The notes: generated by a model from the letters alone, not told the origin. 64,000 bases of DNA from Sulfitobacter pontiacus (GCF_040790665.1 NZ_CP160849.1:2381501-2445500), one strand, 5' to 3'; shown: positions 26,738 to 34,773, counted from the stretch's first letter. Numbers and translations are program-made.

Positions 26738-27903
26738 GAAGCGGCCTCTGGCCCTTCGTTCAACCGGGTCAGCAGATGGCGGGCGGCGGCTTCAAGTTTG
26801 ACCATGAACCCCCCTGCGGCAACGCTGTCGCGGGCAACCAGCGGGGCACGTACCTCTGGCAGGTCACCGCGGGTCAGCACCAGTTCGCCGATGTTCTGGC
26901 CCTTGGTGATGGGCGCGCGCAGCGGGCCGGTATAAACCACCTCGGCCGAGACATCGCTGCCGCCGGACACAGGCACCAGCACCGACAGATCGCTTTCCAG
27001 TTCAAGGCCAACGGCACCCTGCGCCCCAAGCGCCACGGGGGCTTGCGCAATCATGGTGCCGGCTTTGCCCATGGACCGTTGCGAGAATTGGCGAAAGGCC
27101 CAGTTCACAATCGATTCCGATTCCTGCGCGCGGGCCGCGGCACTTTCGAGACCGGACAAAACAAACACAACGCGGCGGTCGCCCTGTTTGGCAGAGCCGA
27201 CAAGCCCGTAGCCCGCTTCTTCGGTGTGGCCGGTTTTCAGCCCGTCCGCGCCAATGCCAAGCCCCAGCAGCGGGTTGCGGTTGGTCTTGTTTTGCGGTGC
27301 GCGCCCGTCAAACAGGAATTCGCGCTGCGAGAACATCGGGTAGTACTGTGGGTAATCCTCGATCAGGCGGGTGGCCAGCAGCCCCAGATCGCGCAGCGAC
27401 ATGCGGTGACCGGCCGCAGGCCAGCCGTTGGAGTTCGCGAAGGTCGAGTTGGTCATGCCCATCTGCTGCGCCCGCTGGGTCATCAGGCGGGCAAAACCGG
27501 CCTCTGACCCATCGGGGCTCAGCGCTTCGGCGATCACGGCGCAGGCGTCATTGCCAGACAGCACGATGATGCCGCGCAGCAGGTCTTCGACCTTTACGCG
27601 GTCGGTGGTGTCGAGAAACATGGTCGACCCGCCGTAGGACATGGCGTGCTGCGACACGGGCAGTTCCTCTGTCAGGTCGAGCCCGCCATTGCTTTTGCCC
27701 CGCTCGATCGCTTCGAACGCCATATACAGCGTCATCAGTTTCGACATGGAGGCCGGCGGCAGGGGTTCATCCGCGTTCTTGGTCAGCAGCACGGTGCCGG
27801 TGGTCTGGTCGACCACATAGGCCGCGCGGGCCTGTGTCTCGAACGCCTGCGCGGGCAGGGCCAACAGAAGGGTCGCAATCGTGGCTGCAAAAATACGGAT
27901 CAT
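26734..27903 (-). CDS. D-alanyl-D-alanine carboxypeptidase (class C low-mass PBP)
   Basis: 389-residue serine-type peptidase of the DacA/DacC/DacF family that trims pentapeptide side chains of peptidoglycan. A signal peptide covers residues 1-20. The catalytic triad motifs are SMSK in PPASMSKLMTLYMAF (near residue 53), SGN in VLSGNDACAVIAE, and KTG in DGLKTGHTEEAGYGLVGS. A C-terminal beta-rich PBP5_C-like domain and an amphipathic end (VKLEAAARHLLTRLN) could anchor it to the membrane. It overlaps tmk and is preceded by the SPOR gene by 22 bases. Confidence 0.93.
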   Translation of the reverse strand: MIRIFAATIATLLLALPAQAFETQARAAYVVDQTTGTVLLTKNADEPLPPASMSKLMTLYMAFEAIERGKSNGGLDLTEELPVSQHAMSYGGSTMFLDTTDRVKVEDLLRGIIVLSGNDACAVIAEALSPDGSEAGFARLMTQRAQQMGMTNSTFANSNGWPAAGHRMSLRDLGLLATRLIEDYPQYYPMFSQREFLFDGRAPQNKTNRNPLLGLGIGADGLKTGHTEEAGYGLVGSAKQGDRRVVFVLSGLESAAARAQESESIVNWAFRQFSQRSMGKAGTMIAQAPVALGAQGAVGLELESDLSVLVPVSGGSDVSAEVVYTGPLRAPITKGQNIGELVLTRGDLPEVRAPLVARDSVAAGGFMVKLEAAARHLLTRLNEGPEAAS

Positions 27904-27925
27904 GGCAGTTTCCTTTGGCGGTGGG

Positions 27926-28798
27926 TCAGTTCGACACGGCGTAGGCGTCAGAGAACCCTTCGGTCTTGATGGATTTCAGCAAATTGGTCAGTTCGGATTT
28001 CGTCGCCGCAGGGCCGACGACCACGCGCCAGAACGGCTTGTCGTTGATCTCGCTCCGTTTGACGGTGGGCAACATGCCCGCGCTGCGCATCTGGTTGGCC
28101 GCGCGTTCGGCATTTGCCTCTACGCTGAAAATGCCGATCTGGACAAAGGGTTTGGCCAGCGAAGACGCAGGTTTGGGGGCCGCGGGTTTCGGGGCCGTAG
28201 GGGCAGCGGGTTTGGCCGCAGCGGGGGCAGCATCAATCGCGGCACCAGCCGTGACAGCGACCGGATCAAGCGTGGTTTCTGTCACTTCCGACGGGGTTTC
28301 GATCGTGCCTTCGGGGGCTGCATCGGGGGCAGGGGTGTCATCGACTTCCTGACGGCGTAGGGCAGTGACGTTCAATGGCGCAGGGGCACCGGCCAGAATA
28401 CCAAGGGCCGCCGCCGCATCAGAGGACATTTGCAGCTTGGGCCCGGGCAGATCGCGTTCACGGCGGAACAACGCGCCGATGACGAATTTGCCATTGGCCT
28501 CGTTGCGGATGATCACCCGTTCGGGATCTGTGACATCGGGATGCGCGACCCAGACACCGCCAAGGCTGGGGCGTCCGTCCCAAAGCCCCTGATCACTGAC
28601 CGAGAAGACCTCGGGCGCTTCGACGTCACGCTCCACCAGCTTGGTGGAGCTGGACGGTGCCGCAGCAGAGCCTTTCTGACCGCCGGTCAGATTGCCGACC
28701 GCATCGCAGCCCGCCAAAGTCGTCATCATCAGCAAAACCCCTACCGTGCACCGCAGCGGCCGGTTGCCAGAAAAAGGGTGTAGCCTGAGGCTGTTCAT
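27926..28798 (-). CDS. SPOR-domain lipoprotein
   Basis: 290-residue envelope protein. The lipobox TLAGC lies near residue 31 after a hydrophobic stretch, so it is probably a lipoprotein. The middle is Ala/Pro-rich (roughly residues 140-215), and the last 80 residues form a SPOR domain (FVQIGIFSVEANAERAANQM ... FWRVVVGPAATKSEL), which binds denuded peptidoglycan at division sites. The start at 28798 has AAGGAC upstream and avoids a 27-residue extension with no signal character. The pairing with a carboxypeptidase fits a wall-remodelling role. Confidence 0.88.
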   Translation of the reverse strand: MNSLRLHPFSGNRPLRCTVGVLLMMTTLAGCDAVGNLTGGQKGSAAAPSSSTKLVERDVEAPEVFSVSDQGLWDGRPSLGGVWVAHPDVTDPERVIIRNEANGKFVIGALFRRERDLPGPKLQMSSDAAAALGILAGAPAPLNVTALRRQEVDDTPAPDAAPEGTIETPSEVTETTLDPVAVTAGAAIDAAPAAAKPAAPTAPKPAAPKPASSLAKPFVQIGIFSVEANAERAANQMRSAGMLPTVKRSEINDKPFWRVVVGPAATKSELTNLLKSIKTEGFSDAYAVSN

Positions 28799-29073
28799 GT
28801 CCGTCGTCCTTGCCTGCTGGCGCGGCGTTGTCCGCCGCCGCCTGATCGCGCCGTCAATACGGCATGTTTGATGCCCCATTGCCGGGGTCTTTGCGCTACA
28901 CTAACGCGGGTACAGGGGTTTTGGAAAGGCTGACAGGACGGCATCGGCAAATTTCCCCACCCGGCCGGAACCCGCCCAACACGGGCTGCCGGTGCATTGC
29001 GTAACGGCGCCACGGTGCGCGTCATTTCCAGGTTTGCAGAATCGCTGACACCCCTCTATGCGGTGCTTGCTGC

Positions 29074-29163
29074 GGAGGAGTGGCAGAGTGGTCGAATGCA
29101 CTGGTCTTGAAAACCAGCGTGCGTGAGAGCGTACCGTGGGTTCGAATCCCACCTCCTCCGCCA
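29074..29163 (+). tRNA. tRNA-Ser(UGA)
   Basis: 90-nt class II tRNA with acceptor stem GGAGGAG / CTCCTCC, discriminator G and encoded CCA. The anticodon loop CTTGAAA gives anticodon TGA. A long variable arm (GCGTGCGTGAGAGCGTACC) confirms the serine type. Its 3' end (29150-29164) is the attachment core of the integrated element that follows, and the gene stays intact. Confidence 0.98.
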
Positions 29164-29164
29164 T
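29150..29164 (+). repeat. attL: left attachment repeat
   Basis: CACCTCCTCCGCCAT, the last 14 bases of tRNA-Ser plus one base; identical to 34859-34873. Confidence 0.88.
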
Positions 29165-29318
29165 CAAATCCTGAATTATTGATATAAATTAATGAGTTAG
29201 TGGGCGTATCGACTGTGGTGTCCCCCAATTTATCCGCCATATCTGGTTCGCGTGTCACTTCCTGTACTCAAAACTATCGGAGCGAAAGTCCGATGCAGGA
29301 AGCAATTTCGAAAGGTGG

Positions 29319-29504
29319 GTGAGGAAAGACGTGACTCAAGCGCAACTTGTTGAAAGGTTTGCCGGTATTGGAATCAATCGGAAAAAGGTGGGTGCCGTCG
29401 AAAAGCTATCCCTCGGTAGCTTTGCGGCAACGTTTATTTTGAAATGTCTAAGCGCTTTGAAAATGGCTATGTCGCACTCTTTGTCACTTGCATATTCTTA
29501 CTGA
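29319..29504 (+). CDS. Possible DUF6471-like small protein or remnant
   Basis: Open frame of 61 codons from GTG 29319 (or GTG 29331, which has the better-spaced GAGG). The stretch VTQAQLVERFAGIGINRKKV followed by KLSLGSFAATFILKCLSAL resembles, from memory, the pattern of DUF6471 proteins (L.RRL..IG......N...KLSRG.FSA.F..QCL). That family has about 70-80 residues and starts earlier, and here the frame is open further 5' without a usual start codon. It runs 61 bases into the next gene in a different frame. It could be a short functional gene, a 5'-truncated remnant or chance. Confidence 0.3.
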   Translation: MRKDVTQAQLVERFAGIGINRKKVGAVEKLSLGSFAATFILKCLSALKMAMSHSLSLAYSY

Positions 29505-30475
29505 CGTGCATTGGCTTTACTTCGGTATTCTTTGCTTTTTCAAAGGGCTACCAAAGCGCCGACCAAGAGCATTCCACTTACTACGCCGAGCGCGACGATG
29601 CAGAGATACGATACAGCAAATGTTTGAATGCCGCGACCGACCTCAACGGTGCGCGAGATTGCATAAACGATTCCAGCACAACTAGCCGCCAAGCCCAACG
29701 CGCCGAGCAGAATTTGAACACCCAACGGGAGATGGCGCAGTGGGCCGAGAGTATGGGTTGGGCCGCGTGGCTTATAGGTGCGTCTACCCTCATCGCTACT
29801 ATTGTAGGTGTTAGATATGTATTTTTGACACTGATAGCGACCCAAGTCATGGCAGATGACACGAGAGAAATTGGTGAGAAACAAGTTGCCGCCGCTTTCG
29901 CGGCTATAGACGTTGCTCAAGAAGCTAATAAAGCTGCCGCTCTTCAATTTCGTGCGGCATTCAAGCCTTGGATTAGTGTCGAATTGAAAGGCCCGTTCCT
30001 CTCCGAGACTGCTCAAATCAAAATGTTTGAAGTTGGGGAAGCGCAACGCATGGTTTCTCTCCATGCAAAAACCTTTATACACTGCATTGGCGAAATCCCT
30101 GTGACGATTGAAGATTTTGATTTGCGTTTGGGCGAAGGTGCTGATTGGCCCTATGTCCAAAACCCTCCGCCCGGGTTCGGTGCTGGTACCACCGACTTTT
30201 TTGCAATTTTGCCCAGCAAGAGCACAATCCAACTTGACCCAAGGCTGGGCATCACAGAGCATTCTATTTCCTTCAATTTCATCATGCTGACCCCAGAAAA
30301 TAGGTCTACCTTCATGTTGCAACCGCCACCCGTGTTGGGCAAGATTGTCTACTCCGACCCCATGGGGGTTAGGTATGAACACAGGTTCGCGTTTATTGCC
30401 TCCCCCGTTTGGGGCGATAGCTTCAAGCGCTACGGTGGGAGGCAACATAACTATGAGCGCGAGATGGATGATTAA
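29444..30475 (+). CDS. Two-TM membrane protein of unknown function (island cargo)
   Basis: 343-residue protein, visibly AT-richer than the chromosome. Two membrane helices lie at about residues 9-31 and 102-124, separated by a roughly 70-residue, probably periplasmic, region with two Cys (SKCLNAATDLNGARDC). After helix 2 comes a short coiled-coil-like stretch (EIGEKQVAAAFAAIDVAQEA), then a C-terminal beta-rich soluble domain from about 165 (FKPWISVELKGPF ... VSLHAKTFIHCIGEIPVTIED). The layout resembles widespread uncharacterised island proteins with paired helices and an immunoglobulin-like C-terminus. It is the only confident gene on its strand in the element and is next to attL, a typical cargo position. 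Confidence 0.6.
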   Translation: MSKRFENGYVALFVTCIFLLTCIGFTSVFFAFSKGYQSADQEHSTYYAERDDAEIRYSKCLNAATDLNGARDCINDSSTTSRQAQRAEQNLNTQREMAQWAESMGWAAWLIGASTLIATIVGVRYVFLTLIATQVMADDTREIGEKQVAAAFAAIDVAQEANKAAALQFRAAFKPWISVELKGPFLSETAQIKMFEVGEAQRMVSLHAKTFIHCIGEIPVTIEDFDLRLGEGADWPYVQNPPPGFGAGTTDFFAILPSKSTIQLDPRLGITEHSISFNFIMLTPENRSTFMLQPPPVLGKIVYSDPMGVRYEHRFAFIASPVWGDSFKRYGGRQHNYEREMDD

Positions 30476-30652
30476 CTGAATCATTATTCAACCTCTCCTT
30501 TTTTAGTTATATACGTATTTTTGAATGTGTTGTCCCAAAAATAGCTCAGCTTTATGATTGAGTTCAGATGTGGATTACGACGAAGCTAGCGGTTCACATG
30601 TTCAACCAAGAGCACTTGTTACGCTTTGATTGCGTGAAACCCGAAATTGCGC

Positions 30653-31291
30653 TCACCCAAAATACATATCGCGTTCCTCTGGGCTGAGAAGGTGCGCAAA
30701 TTTGCTGAGAAACAGTTGGTCTGCTTTGCCTTCGCACCACTCAATCTCAAACCGCTTTCTTTGATACGTCCGTTGCCACATGCCCTTTGGCTTAGGCGCT
30801 ATCCAGTGGGCAGTTCCGGGTTCGCCGCCCAGCGCGGTACGCAGTTTGTTCGCTCGCCGCAACATGCGGTCATAGCGCGGCTCTGACTGGCTGGAATAGG
30901 CGATGTTGTAGCAATGGCGGCAAAGGAAGTATCGGCCTCCAGCGAACACCTTGCCGACGCGACGAGTGCAGTGACGACCGCGCACAATACCGTTGCAGCG
31001 GAAATAGGGGCGGGTGCCGCCATAGTTGCAGTCTGCATAGGTCAGGGGGATTGATTGCGTGATGGTTTCCCAATCGCCGCCATAGACGCGCACCTTGTAG
31101 TCCAAGACGAAATGGCGCTCGGTCGCGTGATAGCTGATGCGTCCGGTTTCCGTGCCATCCCTTGACCAGACCCAATGCCCGCGCCTGCCGGGGCTTAGAC
31201 AGCCTTCACGGTGCAGACGGTTCACGTCCAGCGACTTGAGATGCTCTGCCTTCTGTTTGTAGCCGCTGCGTCCAGATCCATAACCGCCCAT
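30653..31291 (-). CDS. MGGxGSGR-type zinc-ribbon island protein
   Basis: 212-residue protein of a family I recognise from alphaproteobacterial islands, always beginning MGG(F/Y)GSGR and carrying LDVNRLHREGCLSPG. The middle has a zinc-ribbon pattern: CNYGG, FRCNGIVRGRHCTRRVGKV and FLCRHCYNIAY, giving up to six Cys. The C-terminal part (KPKGMWQRTYQRKRFEIEW) is also conserved in the family. No function is established. A TTGGAGGC ribosome-binding site precedes ATG 31291. Nucleic-acid binding is plausible from the ribbon but is only an inference. Confidence 0.65.
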   Translation of the reverse strand: MGGYGSGRSGYKQKAEHLKSLDVNRLHREGCLSPGRRGHWVWSRDGTETGRISYHATERHFVLDYKVRVYGGDWETITQSIPLTYADCNYGGTRPYFRCNGIVRGRHCTRRVGKVFAGGRYFLCRHCYNIAYSSQSEPRYDRMLRRANKLRTALGGEPGTAHWIAPKPKGMWQRTYQRKRFEIEWCEGKADQLFLSKFAHLLSPEERDMYFG

Positions 31292-31526
31292 GCGATGCCT
31301 CCAATATTTTTACGAAATCATAAGCCAAGTTCATGCTCTATCGGTGCGCTGAAACAGGATTGCCCAAACTGTGGATGTGCATTTTGTGCAGCTTGACCCG
31401 GTCCTGAAAGCATATAGTGCGGACAGTTTCTTACCCCCCGCCTTTCTGTTCTGCCTATGGCTAAATGTATATATGTCCTGTTCTTTGTGACGCTTTCCAA
31501 AGCCGCCATAAGGCAATCCGTCACAG

Positions 31527-31564
31527 ATTTTGTGCATGGGTTTCGCGGGGTGTTACCCATGCAC
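31527..31564 (-). terminator. Stem-loop at the end of the island operon
   Basis: 10-bp perfect stem GTGCATGGGT / ACCCATGCAC (31532-31541, 31555-31564) with a 13-nt loop. It begins inside the last codons of the HTH gene and is followed on the minus strand by AAAATCTG, with no T-tract. Confidence 0.4.
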
Positions 31565-31978
31565 TGTTTCCGTGAGTGCGATGCACTGATTTTGTGCGGG
31601 GCTTTTCCATTTCCTGAATGCCATAGTCGCTCTAGATCCATCCTTGGTTGGATATTCGGTCAAAGCCCATGTTGCGGCAATGCCGACGCCAGACGGGCCA
31701 AGATGCGGCCCCTTGGTCATCACGATGAAACCGCGTTCTTCGAGAACCTGAAACCACCCGCCCACGGTATTGCGGTGAACACTGCACGCTTTCGCTGCAT
31801 CGCGGTGGCTTAGGAATATCGTTCCGTTGTTGTGTCCGTTGTATCGTTTCTTGAGTTCGAGATAGAGCGTGCGAGGGCCAGGAGGCATGGTTTCCCATGC
31901 CTCCGTTGCCATCAACCAGTGGAAAAGTTGTACGAAGGGTGGCACGCCTTTCTTGTGATGCTTGTAGGTTTTCGCCAT
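31553..31978 (-). CDS. HTH-containing island protein, possible replication/regulatory factor
   Basis: 141-residue protein starting at ATG 31978. That start overlaps the previous stop in TGATG and is therefore preferred over a longer frame. The N-terminus GVPPFVQLFHWLMATEAWETM and YLELKKRYNGHNNGTIFLSHRDA introduce a winged-helix-like segment (AAKACSVHRNTVGGWFQVLEERGFI, about 65-90). This family is common beside AlpA and integrase genes in alphaproteobacterial islands. Similar N-termini occur in plasmid or phage replication-initiation and DNA-binding proteins, but no function is proven here. Confidence 0.6.
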   Translation of the reverse strand: MAKTYKHHKKGVPPFVQLFHWLMATEAWETMPPGPRTLYLELKKRYNGHNNGTIFLSHRDAAKACSVHRNTVGGWFQVLEERGFIVMTKGPHLGPSGVGIAATWALTEYPTKDGSRATMAFRKWKSPAQNQCIALTETVHG

Positions 31979-32106
31979 CAGCGATGCCCCCCGCGCAACT
32001 CGGTGTAGGTGCGCACCCAATGGTCTGGCAAATTGTGCCTGTGGATCAGGTGACGCTCAAAGGGCGTGGCGGGTGCTAGGCGGGGCGCTGGGCGCTCGGT
32101 TCTCAT
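31978..32106 (-). CDS. 42-residue coupled small protein in the island operon
   Basis: A short gene read by hand: ATG 32106, stop TGA 31978-31980, product beginning MRTERPAPRL and ending YTELRGGHR. The start overlaps the upstream winged-helix stop as ATGA, and the stop overlaps the next start as TGATG, so it is embedded in a fully translation-coupled three-gene array. The product is basic, with a central Phe-Glu-Arg-His and a Pro-Asp-His-Trp-Val motif. No domain is recognised. Double coupling is the evidence that it is a real gene rather than spacer. Confidence 0.6.
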   Translation of the reverse strand: MRTERPAPRLAPATPFERHLIHRHNLPDHWVRTYTELRGGHR

Positions 32107-32393
32107 GTCAACGCCTCTGTCCCTAGTGGCTGAACCTCTGCATCACAGGACAGCACATACCGGGCGTGTAGGCCGGGATAGTTGCCTTCGTGCGGTTCCA
32201 TGATGGTTTCGATAGGGATGCCAAGTTCTCTCAGGTCGAACACGTAGCCAGACCATCTTGGCGCGGGGCGTGAGATTGGGGTGACGCCTTTTGCGCCAGC
32301 TTCGACAAGTTGCACCATTGCCCAGCCTAAGCGGCCCTTGAAAACAAACGTGCGGGATTGTTCGCTCAGAAAGAGCGTTGCTCGGATTTTCAT
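32103..32393 (-). CDS. Winged-helix-type small island protein
   Basis: 96-residue protein. The pattern FVFKGRLGWAMVQLVEAG then PAPRWSGYVFDLRELGIPIE and HARYVLS matches a family of small winged-helix-domain proteins found in rhizobial and roseobacterial islands, here recalled from memory. It likely binds DNA. It is first in the coupled array with the 42-residue and HTH genes. AAGGA lies 11 bases before ATG 32393, and the AlpA gene ends 98 bases upstream on the same strand. Confidence 0.6.
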   Translation of the reverse strand: MKIRATLFLSEQSRTFVFKGRLGWAMVQLVEAGAKGVTPISRPAPRWSGYVFDLRELGIPIETIMEPHEGNYPGLHARYVLSCDAEVQPLGTEALT

Positions 32394-32491
32394 TCTACTG
32401 AATCCTTGTTTTGTGGATTGCAGCGCGGTATCTGGAGGTTGTTCAGACTACCCAGCGCCCGCGCCAGTTTTGTTACTGCGTGGGCGTTGCT

Positions 32492-32683
32492 TTACCCGAC
32501 ACGGTCAGCGGTAGGGCGGGATGCCAGCCAAGCGGTCACGGCGCTTTCAGGCCACGCCACGGCACGCTTGCCGATGCGGACGGGGCGGGGGAAGTCGCCT
32601 GTGTCCATCATCGCATATAGGCTGGATCGGCTAAGGCCAGTTGCCGCTTCAACAGCGGGTCGTCTGAGGTGGTGTTCGGTCAT
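32492..32683 (-). CDS. AlpA-family excisionase-like regulator
   Basis: 63-residue MerR-like DNA-binding protein: RRPAVEAATGLSRSSLYAMM, then GDFPRPVRIGKRAVAWPESAV and AWLASRP, the full AlpA signature. AlpA proteins activate integrase genes or act as excision factors in P4-like satellites and islands. GGAGTGCC precedes the ATG. It is the first gene of the minus-strand operon that runs toward the zinc-ribbon gene, and it is separated from the integrase by the AT-rich 241-residue gene. Confidence 0.85.
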   Translation of the reverse strand: MTEHHLRRPAVEAATGLSRSSLYAMMDTGDFPRPVRIGKRAVAWPESAVTAWLASRPTADRVG

Positions 32684-32792
32684 GTTGGCACTCCGTGATT
32701 TTCTTTGGAAGTACCGTCAGGCTTTCACCGTTGGTTTGTGTCACAAAATCAAAAGTGTTCCAAAACCATTTACAAATGGGTTCACAAATACG

Positions 32793-33518
32793 CTACGGCC
32801 TTTTCTTCGGGCCTCTCTTGGAGAGGCTGGGGACGGCGGTTGTCGCTTGTTTCCATACTGCACGCCAAGACTCGGTGTTTAGATCAGCTGCCAGTTCTCG
32901 TTTAACTTCATCGCGAACCACGGGCTCACCACTTTTCGCGCGCTTGATTATCTCTAAGACAATCTCGTTTGTATCAATTTCCATTTGCGGCGTCTCACGT
33001 CGCGATGCTGGAAAACTAATGATTGCGTCTAGTTCATCTTGGTTCTTTGGTCCGTCTTGCTCTTCGAAGGTGAGATAGCCTCCTTCTAAACATTGAAACT
33101 TGTCGGCAAGATTTCTTAGAAATCTATTGGGATAAACTGGACCATCTCCCGTTGGCCTTTCTCCTAGAACTCGCCCCAAAAGACCGTTCATTCGTCTGCG
33201 GTGGCGCTTGTATATTGATGGAACGATTTGACCCGTAGAAGGATTTACGAATGCAAATTTGCTGACCAGTCTTCTCTTAGTGGAATGGCCTTGGATGTAG
33301 ATACAAACATCAGGCGTAATTTTGAATAGCCTTCCATCAGGGAAAAACACTGAAAGCGACGGACAATCACGCAAAAACGCAGAGGTCTTCATCAGTGCGA
33401 AATTATGGGCCAAGTCACTACGCCTCTTTCGTAGATCATCGGACATTTGATCTGAGACGCGCGAAAAAATTTCAAATTGGAAATTGCTAACGACAACGTA
33501 ACCTTTGGGTGCAATCAT
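32793..33518 (-). CDS. Orphan protein of unknown function coupled to the integrase
   Basis: 241-residue protein with no recognised domain, AT-richer than the integrase before it. It starts at ATG 33518, overlapping the integrase stop as ATGA, so it is co-translated with the integrase. It is basic and has no membrane span; visible pieces are the LRKRRSDLAHNFALMKTSAF helix near residues 28-47, a beta-rich middle (VFFPDGRLFKITPDVCIYIQ), a Lys/Arg-rich PSIYKRHRRRMNGLLGRVLG and a basic C-terminus (SLSKRGPKKRP). It could be cargo or an accessory recombination factor; position alone does not decide. Confidence 0.55.
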   Translation of the reverse strand: MIAPKGYVVVSNFQFEIFSRVSDQMSDDLRKRRSDLAHNFALMKTSAFLRDCPSLSVFFPDGRLFKITPDVCIYIQGHSTKRRLVSKFAFVNPSTGQIVPSIYKRHRRRMNGLLGRVLGERPTGDGPVYPNRFLRNLADKFQCLEGGYLTFEEQDGPKNQDELDAIISFPASRRETPQMEIDTNEIVLEIIKRAKSGEPVVRDEVKRELAADLNTESWRAVWKQATTAVPSLSKRGPKKRP

Positions 33519-34738
33519 CGATTCAGCCTAATTAGATTCGAATTTTCAACGCCTAAAGTGATACTCCATCGTTCCATCAGCTTCCTGCGTTTGTCAAAGA
33601 AATCCGACCGCGCATAAGCCGCCTCCGCCTTGTCCTTAACCGTATGGGCCAGCGCCGCCTCTGCTACGTCGCGGGGCGTGTTGGTGCGTTCTTGGGTCCA
33701 TGTCTTGAACGAGGTGCGAAACCCATGCACGTCCACGTCGTAGCCCAGCGCCTTGGTCAGCTTCGATAGCGTCATGTCAGACAGCGGCTTGCCGTGTTTG
33801 GTGCCGGGGAACACCAGACCATCGCCTGACCCAAATTTGCGGGCCTGTGACAGCACCTCAACAGCGCGGGGCGACAAGGGGACGCGATGCTCTTTCTTGG
33901 CTTTCATGCGGTGCGCTGGGCGCGTCCAGATGGCTTGGTCCAGATCAAACTCAGACCATTCCGCCAAACGCACCTCACCAGACCGTGACGCTGTTAAAAT
34001 AACTAGTTCTAACGCCAGCTTGGTGACGTCCCCCGCGTCCGATGCTTTCAGAGCGTCGAGAAATTCTGGCACCTTGCCATAGGGCAGGGCTTTGCGATGC
34101 GCTTGCGTCTTGTCCTGTTTGGGCAGAGCTTGGGCGATAGCGTCCGCAGGGTTGTCTTGCCGCCATCCGTTTGCCACGGCCCATTTCATCACGGTGCCGA
34201 TGCGTTGGCGCACCCGCCGCGCCGTTTCGGGTTTTTCCAGCCATATGGGTTGTAACACGGCCAGCACGTCCGCCGTTGTGACTTCGGACACCTTCAACTT
34301 GCCGATGCGGGGGAAAGTGTAGGTTTCGAGCGTCGATATGAATTGCGCCGCGTGTTTCTTGTTGCGCCATGTCGGTTCGTGGATCTTGTGCACCTTGCGC
34401 GATGCCTCCTCAAACGTCAGCAAAGCCTCTGAGGTGCGTTTTGATTGCAGGGGGTCGCCACCCGCCCGCGCCAGCTTGCGGTTCTGCAAGGCGGCTTCCC
34501 GCGCCTCTGCCAAGGTGACAAGCGATGCGCTACCCATGCCTATCTCGGTGCGCTTGCCGCGTATCATGATGCGCTGCACCCAACGCTTCGCGCCTGAGGT
34601 ATCGACCTTAAGAAACAGGCCGTGGCCGTCGGTGTACTTACCGGGGGCGGTGACGGTGCGCACAAATGCAGCGGACAGCGCCTTCTCCGCCCGCTTGCTT
34701 GGTTCGGTTCGTTCGATTGCTCTTTTCACGTCCGCCAT
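33515..34738 (-). CDS. int: P4-type tyrosine integrase
   Basis: 407-residue site-specific recombinase. The N-terminal arm-binding domain has GKYTDGHGLFLKVDTSGAKR, the usual DUF4102 pattern. The catalytic residues are visible as Arg in ILTASRSGEVRLAEW, the HxxR box as HGFRTSFKTW, and the nucleophile Tyr in AEAAYARSDFFDKRRKLM. The start MADVKRAIER at 34738 has GGGGGA five bases upstream; ATG 34750 is possible. It lies 86-121 bases from attR and targets tRNA-Ser(UGA). A 10-bp inverted repeat overlaps the start region. Confidence 0.95.
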   Translation of the reverse strand: MADVKRAIERTEPSKRAEKALSAAFVRTVTAPGKYTDGHGLFLKVDTSGAKRWVQRIMIRGKRTEIGMGSASLVTLAEAREAALQNRKLARAGGDPLQSKRTSEALLTFEEASRKVHKIHEPTWRNKKHAAQFISTLETYTFPRIGKLKVSEVTTADVLAVLQPIWLEKPETARRVRQRIGTVMKWAVANGWRQDNPADAIAQALPKQDKTQAHRKALPYGKVPEFLDALKASDAGDVTKLALELVILTASRSGEVRLAEWSEFDLDQAIWTRPAHRMKAKKEHRVPLSPRAVEVLSQARKFGSGDGLVFPGTKHGKPLSDMTLSKLTKALGYDVDVHGFRTSFKTWTQERTNTPRDVAEAALAHTVKDKAEAAYARSDFFDKRRKLMERWSITLGVENSNLIRLNR

Positions 34739-34740
34739 TC

Positions 34741-34773
34741 CGTCCCCCATTATTATCTGGAATATGGGGGACG
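34741..34773. promoter_or_regulatory. 10-bp inverted repeat over the integrase translation start
   Basis: CGTCCCCCAT at 34741-34750 and ATGGGGGACG at 34764-34773, perfect arms, 13-nt spacer. In the mRNA this hairpin would pair the GGGGGA Shine-Dalgarno sequence and the ATG at 34750, so it could repress integrase translation. As DNA it could be an operator. The octamer GTCCCCCA is also found near attL, at about 29219. Confidence 0.45.

Noticed and set aside
31381-31597. Three copies of ATTTTGTGC considered as replication iterons
   Set aside because: Spacing is irregular (146 and 62 bases), the copies are short, and one lies in a coding region; no DnaA boxes or AT-rich unwinding region was recognised.
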